A stretch of 64,000 nt of DNA from Hamadaea sp013361475 (GCF_040654195.1 NZ_JBFAHM010000004.1:536062-600061), one strand, 5' to 3'; shown: positions 8,940 through 18,139, numbered from the stretch's first letter. Notes: generated by a model from the letters alone, not told the origin. Program-made: numbers and translations.

Positions 8940-10045
8940 CGGTTCGCCCCGGTGGGCTGGACCGGGATCGGCGCGGCGACCAGCTCGTCGTCGCGGTAGA
9001 GCAGCGCTCGACCGGGTCGCGGCACGACCCAGCCGCGGTCGCCGGGCGCCGGTTCGTCGCCTTCGGGCACCACGACCTGCACCGTGCCGGTGTCGCCGGG
9101 CAGGTCGAGGCTGACCAGCGACGAACTGCCGAGGTTCTCGACCACCACGACCTCGCCCGACAGCGCGTTCGCGCGTTCAGCCGGCGAAAAGTCGAGATAC
9201 TCCGGGCGTACGGCGTAGGTGACGCTTTCCCCGTCGGCGGTTTGGCCTTCGGCGGCTTCCGGGATGGGCAGGATCGCGCCGGCGACCGCCACGCCTCCGT
9301 TCTGGACGGTCGCGGGCAGCAGATTCATCGGGGTCGACCCGATGAACCCGGCGACGAAGGTGTTGGCCGGGCGGCGGAACACCTCGACCGGCGTACCCAC
9401 CTGACGGATGCGCCCGCCCTGCATCACCGCGATGCGGTCGGCCAGCGCCAGCGCCTCGGCCTGATCGTGGGTGACGAAGACCGTGGTGACGCCGAGGTCG
9501 CGCTGCAACCGCTTGAGGAACGTGCGCGCCTCCAGCCGCAGCCGCGCGTCCAGGTTCGACAGCGGCTCGTCCAGCAGGAACACCTGCGGCGTGTAGGCCA
9601 TCGCCCGGGCCAGCGCCACCCGCTGCTGCTGCCCGCCGGACAGCTGCGCCGGTCGCCGCTCCAGCAGCTCGGCCAGGCCCAGGCCGTCGGCCGTGTCGGC
9701 CGCCTTGCCGTGCCGGGTCCGCTTGTCCACCTTCTTGATGCGCAGCGGGTACGCGATGTTGTCGCGCACGTTCATGTGCGGGAACAGGGCGTAATCCTGG
9801 AACACCATCGCGACGTCGCGCCGCCCCGGCGGCATGCCGGTCACGTCGGTGTCGCCGATGTGCACCGTGCCGCCGGAGGCCGACTCGAGCCCGGCGATGG
9901 TGCGCAGCAGCGTCGTCTTGCCGCAGCCGGACGGGCCGAGCAAGGCGAAGAACTCGCCGTCGGCGATCTGCAGGTCGAGGGCGTTCAGCGCACGTACGCC
10001 GTTGGGGTAGACCTTGGTCAGCCCGCTCATGGTGATGGCGGCCAT
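8936..10045 (-). CDS. Sugar ABC transporter ATP-binding protein (MsmK/UgpC type)
   Basis: The 369-residue protein has Walker A GPSGCGKTT (37-45), Q-loop FQDYALFPH, signature LSGGQQQR (135-142) and Walker B FLLDEP (156-161). The C-terminal ~130 residues form an OB-like TOBE domain (AVRPEYLDFSP), as in MalK, UgpC and MsmK. It energises import by the two permeases encoded upstream. ATG 10045 shares one base with the permease stop (TGATG). Another in-frame ATG five codons downstream is less likely because this one is tightly coupled. Confidence 0.93.
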   Translation of the reverse strand: MAAITMSGLTKVYPNGVRALNALDLQIADGEFFALLGPSGCGKTTLLRTIAGLESASGGTVHIGDTDVTGMPPGRRDVAMVFQDYALFPHMNVRDNIAYPLRIKKVDKRTRHGKAADTADGLGLAELLERRPAQLSGGQQQRVALARAMAYTPQVFLLDEPLSNLDARLRLEARTFLKRLQRDLGVTTVFVTHDQAEALALADRIAVMQGGRIRQVGTPVEVFRRPANTFVAGFIGSTPMNLLPATVQNGGVAVAGAILPIPEAAEGQTADGESVTYAVRPEYLDFSPAERANALSGEVVVVENLGSSSLVSLDLPGDTGTVQVVVPEGDEPAPGDRGWVVPRPGRALLYRDDELVAAPIPVQPTGANR

Positions 10046-10872
10046 CAGCGTTTGATCCCTCCGTGGAAGCGGAAGCCGTAGCGGGTGCTCACGAAGATGA
10101 ACATGAGCACGACCGGCAGCGAGTAGAGCAGTGAGAACGTGGACAGCAGCCGCAGATCGGCCTGGCCGCCCTCGGTGTAGAGGGTGTACATGATGACCGC
10201 CGCCGGGGCCTTGTCCGGGCTGCGCAGCAGCAGGAACGGCACGAGGAAGTTGCCCCACACGTTGGCGACCGCCCACACCGCGACGGTGGCCAGACCCGGG
10301 CGGACGACGGGCACCACGATGTGCCGCACGATCTGCAGCGGGCTGGCCCCGAACACCCGCGCCGACTCCTCGTACGAGGTCGGCGTGGAGTCCATGAAGT
10401 CCTTCAGGATGAAGATCGCCGCCGGGAGCAGCCCACCCGACATGATCAGGATGACCCCGAGCCGGGAGTCGATCAGGTTCAGCCGGAACGCCAGCTCGAA
10501 CAACGGCACCATCGTCGCCGTCCCCGTCACGATCGACGAGAGCAGCAGCAGACCGTAGAGCAGCGCGTCGCGGCCCGGGATGCGGACCCGGCTCAACGCG
10601 TAGGCGGCCAGCGCGGCGAACGCGACGACCAGCAGGGCCGTGCCCCCGGCGAGCCACACCGAGTTCAGCAGCGACTCCATCGCGTACGGGTTGTCCATGA
10701 GCGCCCGGAAGTTGTCCAGCGCGAAGTCCGGCATCGACGTCGTGATCCGCGGCGTGCTGTCGAACGGCGCGGTGGCCAGCCACAGCAGCGGGATCGCGAA
10801 GAACCCCAGGACCAGGCACAGGAAGACGTAGCGGCCGATCCGGCCGAGCAGGTGGCTGACGGTGGAGTTCAC
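10045..10872 (-). CDS. Carbohydrate ABC transporter permease (MalG-like)
   Basis: The 275-residue membrane protein has about six hydrophobic segments and the inner-membrane component EAA loop (EESARVFGASPLQIV) that docks on the ATPase. It is a partner of the MalF-like permease encoded upstream. GTG 10872 overlaps the upstream stop as GTGA and has a strong GGAGGAGG ribosome-binding site directly before it. The open frame continues upstream but there it only shadows the neighbouring permease. Confidence 0.92.
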   Translation of the reverse strand: MNSTVSHLLGRIGRYVFLCLVLGFFAIPLLWLATAPFDSTPRITTSMPDFALDNFRALMDNPYAMESLLNSVWLAGGTALLVVAFAALAAYALSRVRIPGRDALLYGLLLLSSIVTGTATMVPLFELAFRLNLIDSRLGVILIMSGGLLPAAIFILKDFMDSTPTSYEESARVFGASPLQIVRHIVVPVVRPGLATVAVWAVANVWGNFLVPFLLLRSPDKAPAAVIMYTLYTEGGQADLRLLSTFSLLYSLPVVLMFIFVSTRYGFRFHGGIKR

Positions 10873-11828
10873 GCCTCCTCCTTCCGGCGTCCCAGCATCC
10901 GCAGGTAGACCAGCGCGATGACGAGGTTGATGAGCAGCATGAGGAACGAGATCGCCGACCCGAAGCCGAGCTGACCGCCGGACAAGGCCACCTTGTACAC
11001 GTAGACGGCCAGGATCTCCGACTTCTGCTCGGGCCCGCCCGCCGTGATCAGATACGGTGCGAAGTCGTTGAACGTCCACAGACTGATCAGCAGCAGGTTG
11101 GTCAGGATGTGCCCGCGGATGCGCGGGAACACCACGTCCCGCAGCTGCTGCCAGGTGTTGGCCCCGGCCAGCTTCGCCGTCTCCAGATGCGACGGCGGCA
11201 CGTTACCCAACGCGGCGCTGTACAGCATCATCGAGAACGCCGTGCCCCGCCACGTGTTGAACACGATGATCGACAGCATCGGGTGGTCCAGCAGCCAGGC
11301 CGCGCCCGGCGTGTGCAGGACCGCGTTCAGCGTCCCGGCGTCGCGGTCGAGCAGCGCGATCCATAGGAACGCCACCACCGAACTTGGCAGGATCCACGCC
11401 AGCAGCACGAACGCCTCGACGATGCGGCGCATCGGGCCACGGCGGTCGCGCAGCGTCCACGCGATCGCGAAGCCCAGACCGGCCTGCCCGATCACCGCCG
11501 ACCCGAGCACGAACTGCAACGTCAGACCCAGCGACGTCAGGAAACGGTCGTCGCCCAGCGCCGTCGTGTAGTTGTCCAGCCCGACGATCTCCGGATGCGC
11601 GGCGGCGAGCCCGGTCAGCCGGTAGTTGGTGATGCCGAGATAGATCGTCCAGGCCGCCGGCAGGACGAGGAACAGCACGATGAGCACCATGCTGGGCACC
11701 ACGAACGCGGCCGCCCGGGCGCGGCCGAGCCCGGCGGCGTCCGGGGACGCGCCGTCGCGGCGCGCCCCCGGCTCTTGCTGCGTGCTGGTGTCCTCGGTGG
11801 TGTCAGGACTGGACGTTGCCTGCACCAC
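10869..11828 (-). CDS. Carbohydrate ABC transporter permease (MalF-like)
   Basis: This 319-residue permease has a hydrophilic N-terminal extension of about 38 residues, then six membrane helices starting at AAAFVVPSMVLIVLF and an EAA loop (HLETAKLAGANTWQQL). It pairs with the MalG-like permease. GTG 11828 is chosen; it overlaps the end of the binding-protein gene by 26 bases, and a second GTG follows one codon later. It belongs to the mannoside uptake operon. Confidence 0.9.
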   Translation of the reverse strand: MVQATSSPDTTEDTSTQQEPGARRDGASPDAAGLGRARAAAFVVPSMVLIVLFLVLPAAWTIYLGITNYRLTGLAAAHPEIVGLDNYTTALGDDRFLTSLGLTLQFVLGSAVIGQAGLGFAIAWTLRDRRGPMRRIVEAFVLLAWILPSSVVAFLWIALLDRDAGTLNAVLHTPGAAWLLDHPMLSIIVFNTWRGTAFSMMLYSAALGNVPPSHLETAKLAGANTWQQLRDVVFPRIRGHILTNLLLISLWTFNDFAPYLITAGGPEQKSEILAVYVYKVALSGGQLGFGSAISFLMLLINLVIALVYLRMLGRRKEEA

Positions 11829-13197
11829 CGACGATCCCCTCCACCTTCTTCTGATACTCGGCGGCCGCGTCCGCCGCGCTCTTGCCGGACACGACCGCGG
11901 CGGTCGCCTCCTGCAACGCCACCGACACCTGCGGATACACGGCCAGCGGCGGCCGGTACGCGGTCAGTGGCAGCACCTTCTGCGACACGAAACTGAGCAT
12001 CGGGTCGGCGGAGAGGACGTCCTTGTTGACGTCCATCCGGGCAGTGATCCGGGCCGCCCCGGCCAACTCGGACTTGACCGCCTCGGCCGAGCTCATGAAC
12101 GACAGCAGCTCCCAGGCCTGCGCCGGGTACTTGCTGTTGGGGTTCACGACGCGTACGCCGCCGCCGGACATGCTGACGAAGTCCTGGCCCCGGATGCCGC
12201 CCCCGGGCTGCTTGGCCGGGATCAACGCGTACCCGACGGTGGTGTCCCGGTCGGCCATCTTCGCGATGCCCGACTTCGGTTCCACGACGCTACGCCAGAA
12301 GTAGTCGCCCTCGCCGAGGATGCCGATCTTGCCCGCGGCGAACATCTCGAAGGACTTGTCCCGGCCCTTGGCCTCCTGCTGCAGCTTCGGATCGCCGAGG
12401 CCGCCGCCGTACACCTTGGAGTAGAAGTCGAGCATGTCCTTGACCGGCTGGTTGGCGCCGGCCCACTTGCCGTCCTTCCAGATCTCGCCGCCCGCGCCCA
12501 CCAGCAGCGGCAGCGCGCCCTGCATGGAGGTCGCCTCGCCCATCGCGGTGCCGGCGTTGATCTGGATCGGCGTGACGCCGGGGAGGGTCTTGAGCTTGGC
12601 CCCCGCGTCGAGGATGTCCTGCCAGGACTTGGGCTGCCAGTCGGCCGGCAGGCCCGCCTGGGCGAACAGCTTCTTGTTGAAGTAGAGGACGCGACCGTCG
12701 GTGCCCTGCGGCACGCCGTACTTCTTGCCCTCGAACGTGCCGAGGCCCTGGACGGACTGCGGGATCTGGCTCCAGCCCTCCCACGAGTCCACTCCGGCGC
12801 CGGCGACGTCCGCGAGCGGCTTGATGTAACCGGCCTGGGCGAACTCGCCGACCCAGATGCCGTCGATGGCGATGACGTCGGGGCCGGCCTTGCTGCGCAG
12901 GTCCAACGCCAGCTTCGTCTTGTACTGCTCGTCGTCGACGCCGCTCGGCACGAACGTCACCTTGGCGGTGACGCCCTTGGCCTTCTGCGCCTCGATGAAC
13001 TTGGGGATGACCCAGTCCTGGATCCACTGGGCCCCGGCTGAGTTCTTGCCGCCGACGATGGAGTTGGCGGCGATGGTGAGGGTGATGTTCTTCGCGTCCG
13101 CGCCGGACGGCTCGTCGGAGCCGCAACCGGCCATGGTGAGAGCGAGAGCGGTGAGCGCGGCGACCGCGCCCGTAGTCGTTCTACGCTGAACTGACAT
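11803..13197 (-). CDS. Sugar-binding lipoprotein of ABC transporter (family 1 solute-binding protein)
   Basis: The 464-residue precursor has an n-region with RR, a hydrophobic core and a lipobox LTMAGC with Cys25, so it should be a lipid-anchored receptor outside the membrane. The mature part resembles MalE-type binding proteins (for example YGVPQGTDGRVLYFNKKLF and AWELLSFMSS). The ligand is unknown; the downstream GH38 enzyme suggests mannosylated oligosaccharides. It is the first gene of the operon. ATG 13197 is preceded by GAAGGGAAG. The gene diverges from a GntR regulator, with a palindrome in the promoter region. Confidence 0.92.
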   Translation of the reverse strand: MSVQRRTTTGAVAALTALALTMAGCGSDEPSGADAKNITLTIAANSIVGGKNSAGAQWIQDWVIPKFIEAQKAKGVTAKVTFVPSGVDDEQYKTKLALDLRSKAGPDVIAIDGIWVGEFAQAGYIKPLADVAGAGVDSWEGWSQIPQSVQGLGTFEGKKYGVPQGTDGRVLYFNKKLFAQAGLPADWQPKSWQDILDAGAKLKTLPGVTPIQINAGTAMGEATSMQGALPLLVGAGGEIWKDGKWAGANQPVKDMLDFYSKVYGGGLGDPKLQQEAKGRDKSFEMFAAGKIGILGEGDYFWRSVVEPKSGIAKMADRDTTVGYALIPAKQPGGGIRGQDFVSMSGGGVRVVNPNSKYPAQAWELLSFMSSAEAVKSELAGAARITARMDVNKDVLSADPMLSFVSQKVLPLTAYRPPLAVYPQVSVALQEATAAVVSGKSAADAAAEYQKKVEGIVGGAGNVQS

Positions 13198-13245
13198 GGT
13201 GCTTCCCTTCGGCGACTGGGGTGACTCGAAAGGCTGGCGTTGCTC

Positions 13246-13274
13246 AGAATGTCATGACAACCTGCCGACGTAAA
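13246..13274 (-). promoter_or_regulatory. Candidate promoter of the mannoside operon
   Basis: On the minus strand TTTACG (13274-13269) and CATTCT (13251-13246) are separated by 17 bases and lie 49 bases upstream of the binding-protein start. They are moderate matches to a sigma-70-type promoter. The TGTCATGACA palindrome overlaps the spacer and the first base of the -10 element. Confidence 0.4.
13250..13259. promoter_or_regulatory. Candidate GntR operator palindrome
   Basis: TGTCATGACA is a perfect 10-base palindrome sitting just upstream of the proposed -10 element of the sugar operon, about 50 bases before its first gene. A divergent GntR/HutC gene starts about 110 bases away, so repression by that protein is a natural inference. 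No footprint or second copy was found to confirm it. Confidence 0.45.
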
Positions 13275-13371
13275 TGACTGCCGGGAAATCTTCACGTAAC
13301 AGATCGGACGCCGGTTGTTGTTAGGACATCCAGACGTTCAGATGATCAATCTCTTGACGCATAATGACGGC

Positions 13372-14115
13372 GTGGACGGCCTCGCGCAACTCATCCGGAT
13401 CGACCGGTCCAGCCCGGTCCCGCTCTATTACCAGGTCGCGCAGCGGATGCAGGAACTCATCGAGTCCGCACAGCTGCCGCCGGGATCCCGGCTGGACAAC
13501 GAGATCACCCTCGCCGACCAGCTCGGCCTGTCCCGGCCGACCATGCGGCAGGCGATCGGCCACCTCGTCGACAAGGGACTGCTCGTCCGCAAACGCGGTG
13601 TCGGCACCCAGGTCGCCCAGCGCCGCGTCAGCCGGCAGGTCGAACTCACCAGCCTCTACGACGACCTCGACCGCGCCCGCCGCCGGCCGCGTACCGAAGT
13701 CCTCGCGTTCGAGGTGATCACCGCCCCGGCCGCCGCCGCAGCCGCCCTGCACCTGCCGGCCGGAGCCGACGTGCTCCACGTCGAACGACTCCGGTACGCC
13801 GAAGACGAACCCCTCGCCGTCCTGCGCAACTACCTGCCCGCCGGGCTCGCCGACATCAGCCGCGACGCCCTCGCCGACCGCGGCCTCTACCAAGTCCTGC
13901 GCGACAGCGGCATCCAGATGCGCATCGCGGATCAGACCATCGGCGCCCGCAAAGCCAGCACCGCCGAGGCCAGGCTGCTCGGCGAAGTCCGCGGCGCTCC
14001 CCTGCTCACCATGTCGCGGACGGCATACGACCCGGCCGGGCACGCCGTCGAGTACGGCGACCACGTGTACCGGGCCTCGCACTACTCGTTCGAACTCACC
14101 CTGCTCTCCCGCTGA
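13372..14115 (+). CDS. GntR-family transcriptional regulator (HutC/UTRA subfamily)
   Basis: The N-terminal winged helix carries the GntR pattern SSPVPLYYQVAQRMQELIES, then LPPGSRLDNEITLADQLGLS and RPTMRQAIGHLVDKGLLV. The C-terminal half is a UTRA ligand-binding domain (VLHVERLRYAEDEPLAV, and YDPAGHAVEYGDHVYR near the end). It probably senses a sugar or sugar phosphate and represses the divergent mannoside operon. GTG 13372 is chosen because it directly precedes the conserved domain and may be nearly leaderless after CATAAT (13360-13365). ATG 13342 and TTG 13315 are in-frame alternatives. Neither has a good ribosome-binding site. Confidence 0.85.
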   Translation: MDGLAQLIRIDRSSPVPLYYQVAQRMQELIESAQLPPGSRLDNEITLADQLGLSRPTMRQAIGHLVDKGLLVRKRGVGTQVAQRRVSRQVELTSLYDDLDRARRRPRTEVLAFEVITAPAAAAAALHLPAGADVLHVERLRYAEDEPLAVLRNYLPAGLADISRDALADRGLYQVLRDSGIQMRIADQTIGARKASTAEARLLGEVRGAPLLTMSRTAYDPAGHAVEYGDHVYRASHYSFELTLLSR

Positions 14116-14124
14116 CCCGTCTGA

Positions 14125-14784
14125 TCAGGTCACCAGCCCCCGGCGGTACGCGTAGATCACCGCTTGGACGCGGTCCCGCAGGTCGAGTTTGGTGAGGATG
14201 CGTGAGACGTAGGTCTTGACCGTCTCCTGGCTGATCACCAGCGCCGCGGCGATCTCGCCGTTGGACAGGCCGTCGGCGATCAAACGCAGCACCTCCAGCT
14301 CGCGCGGCGTCAGCGGGCCGTCGTCGGGAACGTTCTCGGCGGGACGGATTCGCGCCGCGTACCGGCCGACCAGTTGCCGGGTCACCTCGGGCGCCAGCAA
14401 CGCCGCCCCGCTCGCGACCGTCCGGATGCCGGTCAGCAACTGTCCCGGCGGGGCGTCCTTGAGCAGGAAGCCACTCGCCCCCGCCCGCAGCGCCGCGTAG
14501 ACGTATTCGTCCAGGTTGAACGTCGTCACCACGAGCACCTTCACGGGGTGCGCCACGCCGATGCCGGCCAGTTGGCGGGTCGCCTCGATGCCGTCGAGCA
14601 CCGGCATCCGGACGTCCATCACCACGACATCGGGGTGCAACCGCCGGGCCAGGTCGACCGCGGCACGCCCGTCACCGCAGTCGCCCACCACCTCCAGATC
14701 CGGCTGGGCGTCGATGATGGTTGTCAGGCCGGTCCGGATCAGTATCTGGTCGTCACAGACGAGCACCCGGATCGGAGCGCTCAC
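14125..14784 (-). CDS. NarL/LuxR-type response regulator
   Basis: This 219-residue protein has a receiver domain with the acidic pair D11-D12, the phosphoacceptor D57 in VVMDVRMP and the conserved Lys in FLLKDAPPG. A LuxR-type helix-turn-helix follows (LTPRELEVLRLIADGLSNGE, then ETVKTYVSRILTKL). It should be phosphorylated by the histidine kinase encoded just upstream. GTG 14784 overlaps the kinase stop as GTGA. With the CPBP protease gene it forms a three-gene operon; target genes are not evident. Confidence 0.93.
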   Translation of the reverse strand: MSAPIRVLVCDDQILIRTGLTTIIDAQPDLEVVGDCGDGRAAVDLARRLHPDVVVMDVRMPVLDGIEATRQLAGIGVAHPVKVLVVTTFNLDEYVYAALRAGASGFLLKDAPPGQLLTGIRTVASGAALLAPEVTRQLVGRYAARIRPAENVPDDGPLTPRELEVLRLIADGLSNGEIAAALVISQETVKTYVSRILTKLDLRDRVQAVIYAYRRGLVT

Positions 14785-15971
14785 GACGCGCCTCCGGCGG
14801 GAATCCGGGCGCGGACGACGAAACCGCCACCGGCCCGCTGCCCCGCGCTGAACTCCCCGCCGAGCACACCGACGCGTTCACGCAGCCCGGCGAGGCCACG
14901 GCCGCTCCCACCCGGAGACGAGGTGACCGTCTCCCGGCCGTCTGTGCTGACCTCCACGATGATCTCCTGGGGTGCGTGGTGCACACGGACCGCCGTACGG
15001 CTGCCGTGGGCGTACTTGAGGGCGTTGGTCAGGGCCTCCTGCACAACGCGGTAGGTCGCGACTTCGGCGCTGCCGGCTGTCTGCTGTGGACTGCCTTCCT
15101 CGACGAACTCCACCGGCTGGCCCGCGCGGCGAGTCTGCTCCACGAGGTCGCGCAGTTCGCCGATGACGACCGGCCCGAGCGCGCCTAGGCCGGGCAACCC
15201 GGCTGCCATGGCCGGCTCCGCGTCGTGGTCGGGGTTGAGCAGGTCGAGCAGGTGCCGCAGATCGGTGATGGCCCGGCGGCCGGTGCCGCTGACCGCAGCC
15301 AGGGTCTGATCAAGGCGTTCCGGTGCGGCAGTCAGGTACCTCGCCGCTTCCGCCTGCACGACCATCGCGGTCACATGATGGGTCACGACGTCGTGCAGTT
15401 CCCGGGCGATGCGGGTCCGTTCGGCCGCTCGGGTGGCCTCGGCGAGGTGGCGGCGGCTTTCGGCCTCAGCCGCCCGGGACAGGCGCAGCCACGCCCCGAT
15501 CCCCCAGGCGATGGCCAGCGCCAGGTAGAACGTGGTGAAGCCGGACACGCCCTCGCCCGAACCACGCCGGTCCAGTTCCACCGCCAGCAACGCGTACGCC
15601 ACCGTGCCCACGACCACCGTTTCGCGCCAACGACGTCCCAAGTGCAACGCGGTGCTCAACAGGGCGATGGGAAGCGCGGTGCCCGCCACGGTGTGGAAGC
15701 GGAGGAGTTGATCGGCGGCGAAGCCGAGCGACACCAACGCGAGAGACAGTCCCGGCCAGCGGCGGCGCAGGGCAAGCGGAAGGCTTTCGAGAGCGATCAC
15801 GACGACGGCCAACGCGCTGAACGGCCGATCGGGGAGGTTGCCCATCTGCGTGCCGTTGCTGTGCAGAGCCGGGATGACCGAGCCTACGGCGAGCGCCAAC
15901 GCCAACGGGAGATCCCGGACCGTGACAGGCCACCGCCGCCATCGGTCCAGGATCCGCTGGTGGTCGATCAC
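14781..15971 (-). CDS. DesK/NarL-type sensor histidine kinase
   Basis: The 396-residue kinase has four or more predicted membrane helices in residues 20-165, a HisKA_3 dimerisation helix with phosphorylatable His193 in RIARELHDVVTHHV, and an HATPase domain with N box EALTNALKYA and G box GSGRGLAGLRERV. It lacks a large sensory domain, so it probably senses through the membrane part. GTG 15971 overlaps the protease stop as GTGA; the open frame continues upstream only as a shadow of that gene. Confidence 0.92.
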   Translation of the reverse strand: MIDHQRILDRWRRWPVTVRDLPLALALAVGSVIPALHSNGTQMGNLPDRPFSALAVVVIALESLPLALRRRWPGLSLALVSLGFAADQLLRFHTVAGTALPIALLSTALHLGRRWRETVVVGTVAYALLAVELDRRGSGEGVSGFTTFYLALAIAWGIGAWLRLSRAAEAESRRHLAEATRAAERTRIARELHDVVTHHVTAMVVQAEAARYLTAAPERLDQTLAAVSGTGRRAITDLRHLLDLLNPDHDAEPAMAAGLPGLGALGPVVIGELRDLVEQTRRAGQPVEFVEEGSPQQTAGSAEVATYRVVQEALTNALKYAHGSRTAVRVHHAPQEIIVEVSTDGRETVTSSPGGSGRGLAGLRERVGVLGGEFSAGQRAGGGFVVRARIPAGGAS

Positions 15972-16816
15972 CGGGAAAGAGTAGCGGTCGCCGCCACCCC
16001 GGCGGCACGCCGCCGGAACGGCACCAGGTGACCGCGGCGTCGGGCCAGCACCAGGAACGCTCCCGTCATCACGAGCCCGGCGACCAGTGCGAAGAGGCTC
16101 GCCTCCGGACCGAACTCGCCACCACTGATCGCGGTCGGGCCAGACAGTACGCCGTGCAGCAGCCCGTCCGGCGCGCCCTGACCGGAGACGCCCGTTCCGA
16201 AGATCCCGCCCTCGGCGAAGTTCCAGGCGAAATGCAGCCCGATCGGCACCCACAGGGTACGGGTGGCTGCGTAGGCCGCGCCGAGCATGCCGCCCGCCTC
16301 GACCGCGATGGCAAGCGTGCTCCACAAACTGGCGTGGGGGTTGAACATGTGCGCCATGCCGAACAGCAGAGCGGTGAGGACCAGCGCCGGCCAGGTGCCG
16401 ATGCGCTCCTCGACGAACCGGAACAGCACACCGCGGAACATCAGCTCCTCGGTCACAGCGGCAGCGGCGGTGAACCCCGCCAACGCGATCGCACCGCCGA
16501 CGGAGCCCCAGCCGTCGACCCGGTAGCCGCCAGACAACGCGATCGCCGCGATGACAGCCGCGAACATCGCGAAGCCGAAAAGCGCGCCCCGGCCGAACGC
16601 GGCGAGTGCGCCGTTCCGCCCCACCTCGGCCGGCTCACGGCGTTCGGTCCGGCGCACCACCCAGGCGTACGCCACCAGCGCGAGCACCGCAGTGGCCACG
16701 CCGAGCACCAACGTGAGCGGCACGTTCCACTGCACGGCGCCGACCGCGCCACTACCCGCGATCGCGACCACCGCAACGGCCACGAGCTGCGCCAACAGTC
16801 GCAAAAACAGTCGCAT
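15968..16816 (-). CDS. CPBP-family intramembrane metalloprotease (CAAX protease-like)
   Basis: The 282-residue polytopic protein carries the CPBP/Abi catalytic motifs: EELMFRG (E123, E124, R128), FGMAH with His156, and HFAWN (His195, Asn199). These are the expected residues of a glutamic-type intramembrane protease. ATG 16816 is preceded by GGGGAAGG; an upstream open frame lacks coding character. As first gene of the operon with a kinase and regulator, it may process or sense membrane proteins in the same response. Its substrate is unknown. Confidence 0.88.
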   Translation of the reverse strand: MRLFLRLLAQLVAVAVVAIAGSGAVGAVQWNVPLTLVLGVATAVLALVAYAWVVRRTERREPAEVGRNGALAAFGRGALFGFAMFAAVIAAIALSGGYRVDGWGSVGGAIALAGFTAAAAVTEELMFRGVLFRFVEERIGTWPALVLTALLFGMAHMFNPHASLWSTLAIAVEAGGMLGAAYAATRTLWVPIGLHFAWNFAEGGIFGTGVSGQGAPDGLLHGVLSGPTAISGGEFGPEASLFALVAGLVMTGAFLVLARRRGHLVPFRRRAAGVAATATLSR

Positions 16817-17187
16817 GACGAACCTTCCCCCAGATCCCGCGGCCGGAGCGCCGCGGCTACCCCGAACGCTATGGATTCGCAGGCCCGGAATCGTCACCGC
16901 GCAGCGGACAGTTGCCGGTAGCTCTCCCGGGGGACAAGCCACCCGGCCGGCCGATCCGCTACGCGCCGCTCGTCGGCAGCGACGGGATGTCTCCTGGCAC
17001 CGCCCGAAGCCGACCTCGCCCGGCCTCGACGGCTGGGCGAGGTGGCGCTGCTCGCCCACGCTCGCCGCGCCGACCCGGACGACGCCTCGCGAGATCGAGG
17101 CATTGACCGCCTTTCCGTCGGGCAATAGCCTGCTGCCGATGACCTTGGGCGACGGAGCCCGGGCGTCCACGTTCTGGGGAGGACGAC
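16817..17187. other. 371-base divergent intergenic region
   Basis: This gap lies between the minus-strand protease operon and the plus-strand secreted-protein gene, so it must hold both promoters. Its right end contains the GGGGAGGA ribosome-binding site (about 17176-17183) of the secreted-protein gene. I saw no convincing ORF, tRNA, hairpin or operator in it. Confidence 0.5.
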
Positions 17188-18126
17188 ATGCGTCTCGGTA
17201 GACGGTTGGCGATAGTGGTCGGACTGGTGCTCGGAGTGCTGACCCTGGTGGGGCAGCCGGCCAACGCCGCCTACTACAACACGTACACGACCATCGCCGG
17301 CTTGCCGAACACGAGCTGCTGCACCGGCGTACAGGGGTTCGCCGCCGGATCCACCTATCTGTACTCGGTGAAGAACCACACCAACTACGACGACCTCGCC
17401 GTCATCTACCGGGTCAACAAGTCCACCGGTGACCGGGTGCTGATGACCAACGGCACCAACGGCGGCACCACCAACACCTGGCTCGGCCACGCGAACGACA
17501 TGACGATCGTCGACATCGACAGCCAGCACCACCTCTTCGTCGTCACCATGGAGTCAACCGGCGCGCAGCTGGTGAAGCTGCGCTACGACGGGACCACCTA
17601 CTACTACGCCGGGTCGTTCCAGATCCGTCTCAACGGTGCGGTGGCGGCGCCGTCCGGGGTCAGCCGCGTCTCCCAGGACAGCACGACGATCAGGTTCATG
17701 TTCAAGAGCGGCCGGACCGTCTACAACGGCAGCATTCCGCTGCGCGCCAACACCGGGACCATCGACTTGACCAAGGCATTCGACCTGCAGGTCGAGGGCG
17801 CCCTCGTCAACGGCGCCCCGGTCTCGGACATCACGACCTTCCTCAATCAGGGATTCTTCTACGACGCGACGAAGAAGGTCCTCTACTACCCGCTGACGAA
17901 GGAGAACCGCAGCATCGTGCTCGTCTACCGGAACATCTCGCCGACGACGACGGGCACCGCGCCCGCGGCCAGCGATCTTTCGTTCCGGATCACGTCCTCG
18001 GCGTACACGACGTTCGAGATCGAGGGCGTGGGGCTCAGCGGCGGCATCCTGTACTTCAACACGAACCGGTCGAACGCCGACGGTTCCGCCGACGGGGTTC
18101 ACTCGTTCAACGCCTACGTCGCCTAG
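17188..18126 (+). CDS. Secreted protein resembling helveticin-J family
   Basis: The 312-residue precursor begins with a clear Sec signal peptide (RR, hydrophobic core, cleavage near residue 27 at ANAAYY). The mature part has many Tyr, Thr and Asn residues and beta-strand character, with segments such as SCCTGVQGF, STYLYSVK, GHANDM, HHLFVVTM and YYPLTKENRS. I associate this pattern, tentatively, with the helveticin-J class (a possible beta-propeller, including large bacteriocins); I could not verify it. No toxin or enzyme residues were recognised. ATG 17188 follows GGGGAGGACGAC. It is monocistronic and ends at a strong terminator. Confidence 0.55.
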   Translation: MRLGRRLAIVVGLVLGVLTLVGQPANAAYYNTYTTIAGLPNTSCCTGVQGFAAGSTYLYSVKNHTNYDDLAVIYRVNKSTGDRVLMTNGTNGGTTNTWLGHANDMTIVDIDSQHHLFVVTMESTGAQLVKLRYDGTTYYYAGSFQIRLNGAVAAPSGVSRVSQDSTTIRFMFKSGRTVYNGSIPLRANTGTIDLTKAFDLQVEGALVNGAPVSDITTFLNQGFFYDATKKVLYYPLTKENRSIVLVYRNISPTTTGTAPAASDLSFRITSSAYTTFEIEGVGLSGGILYFNTNRSNADGSADGVHSFNAYVA

Positions 18127-18139
18127 TGCATTCGGACTC

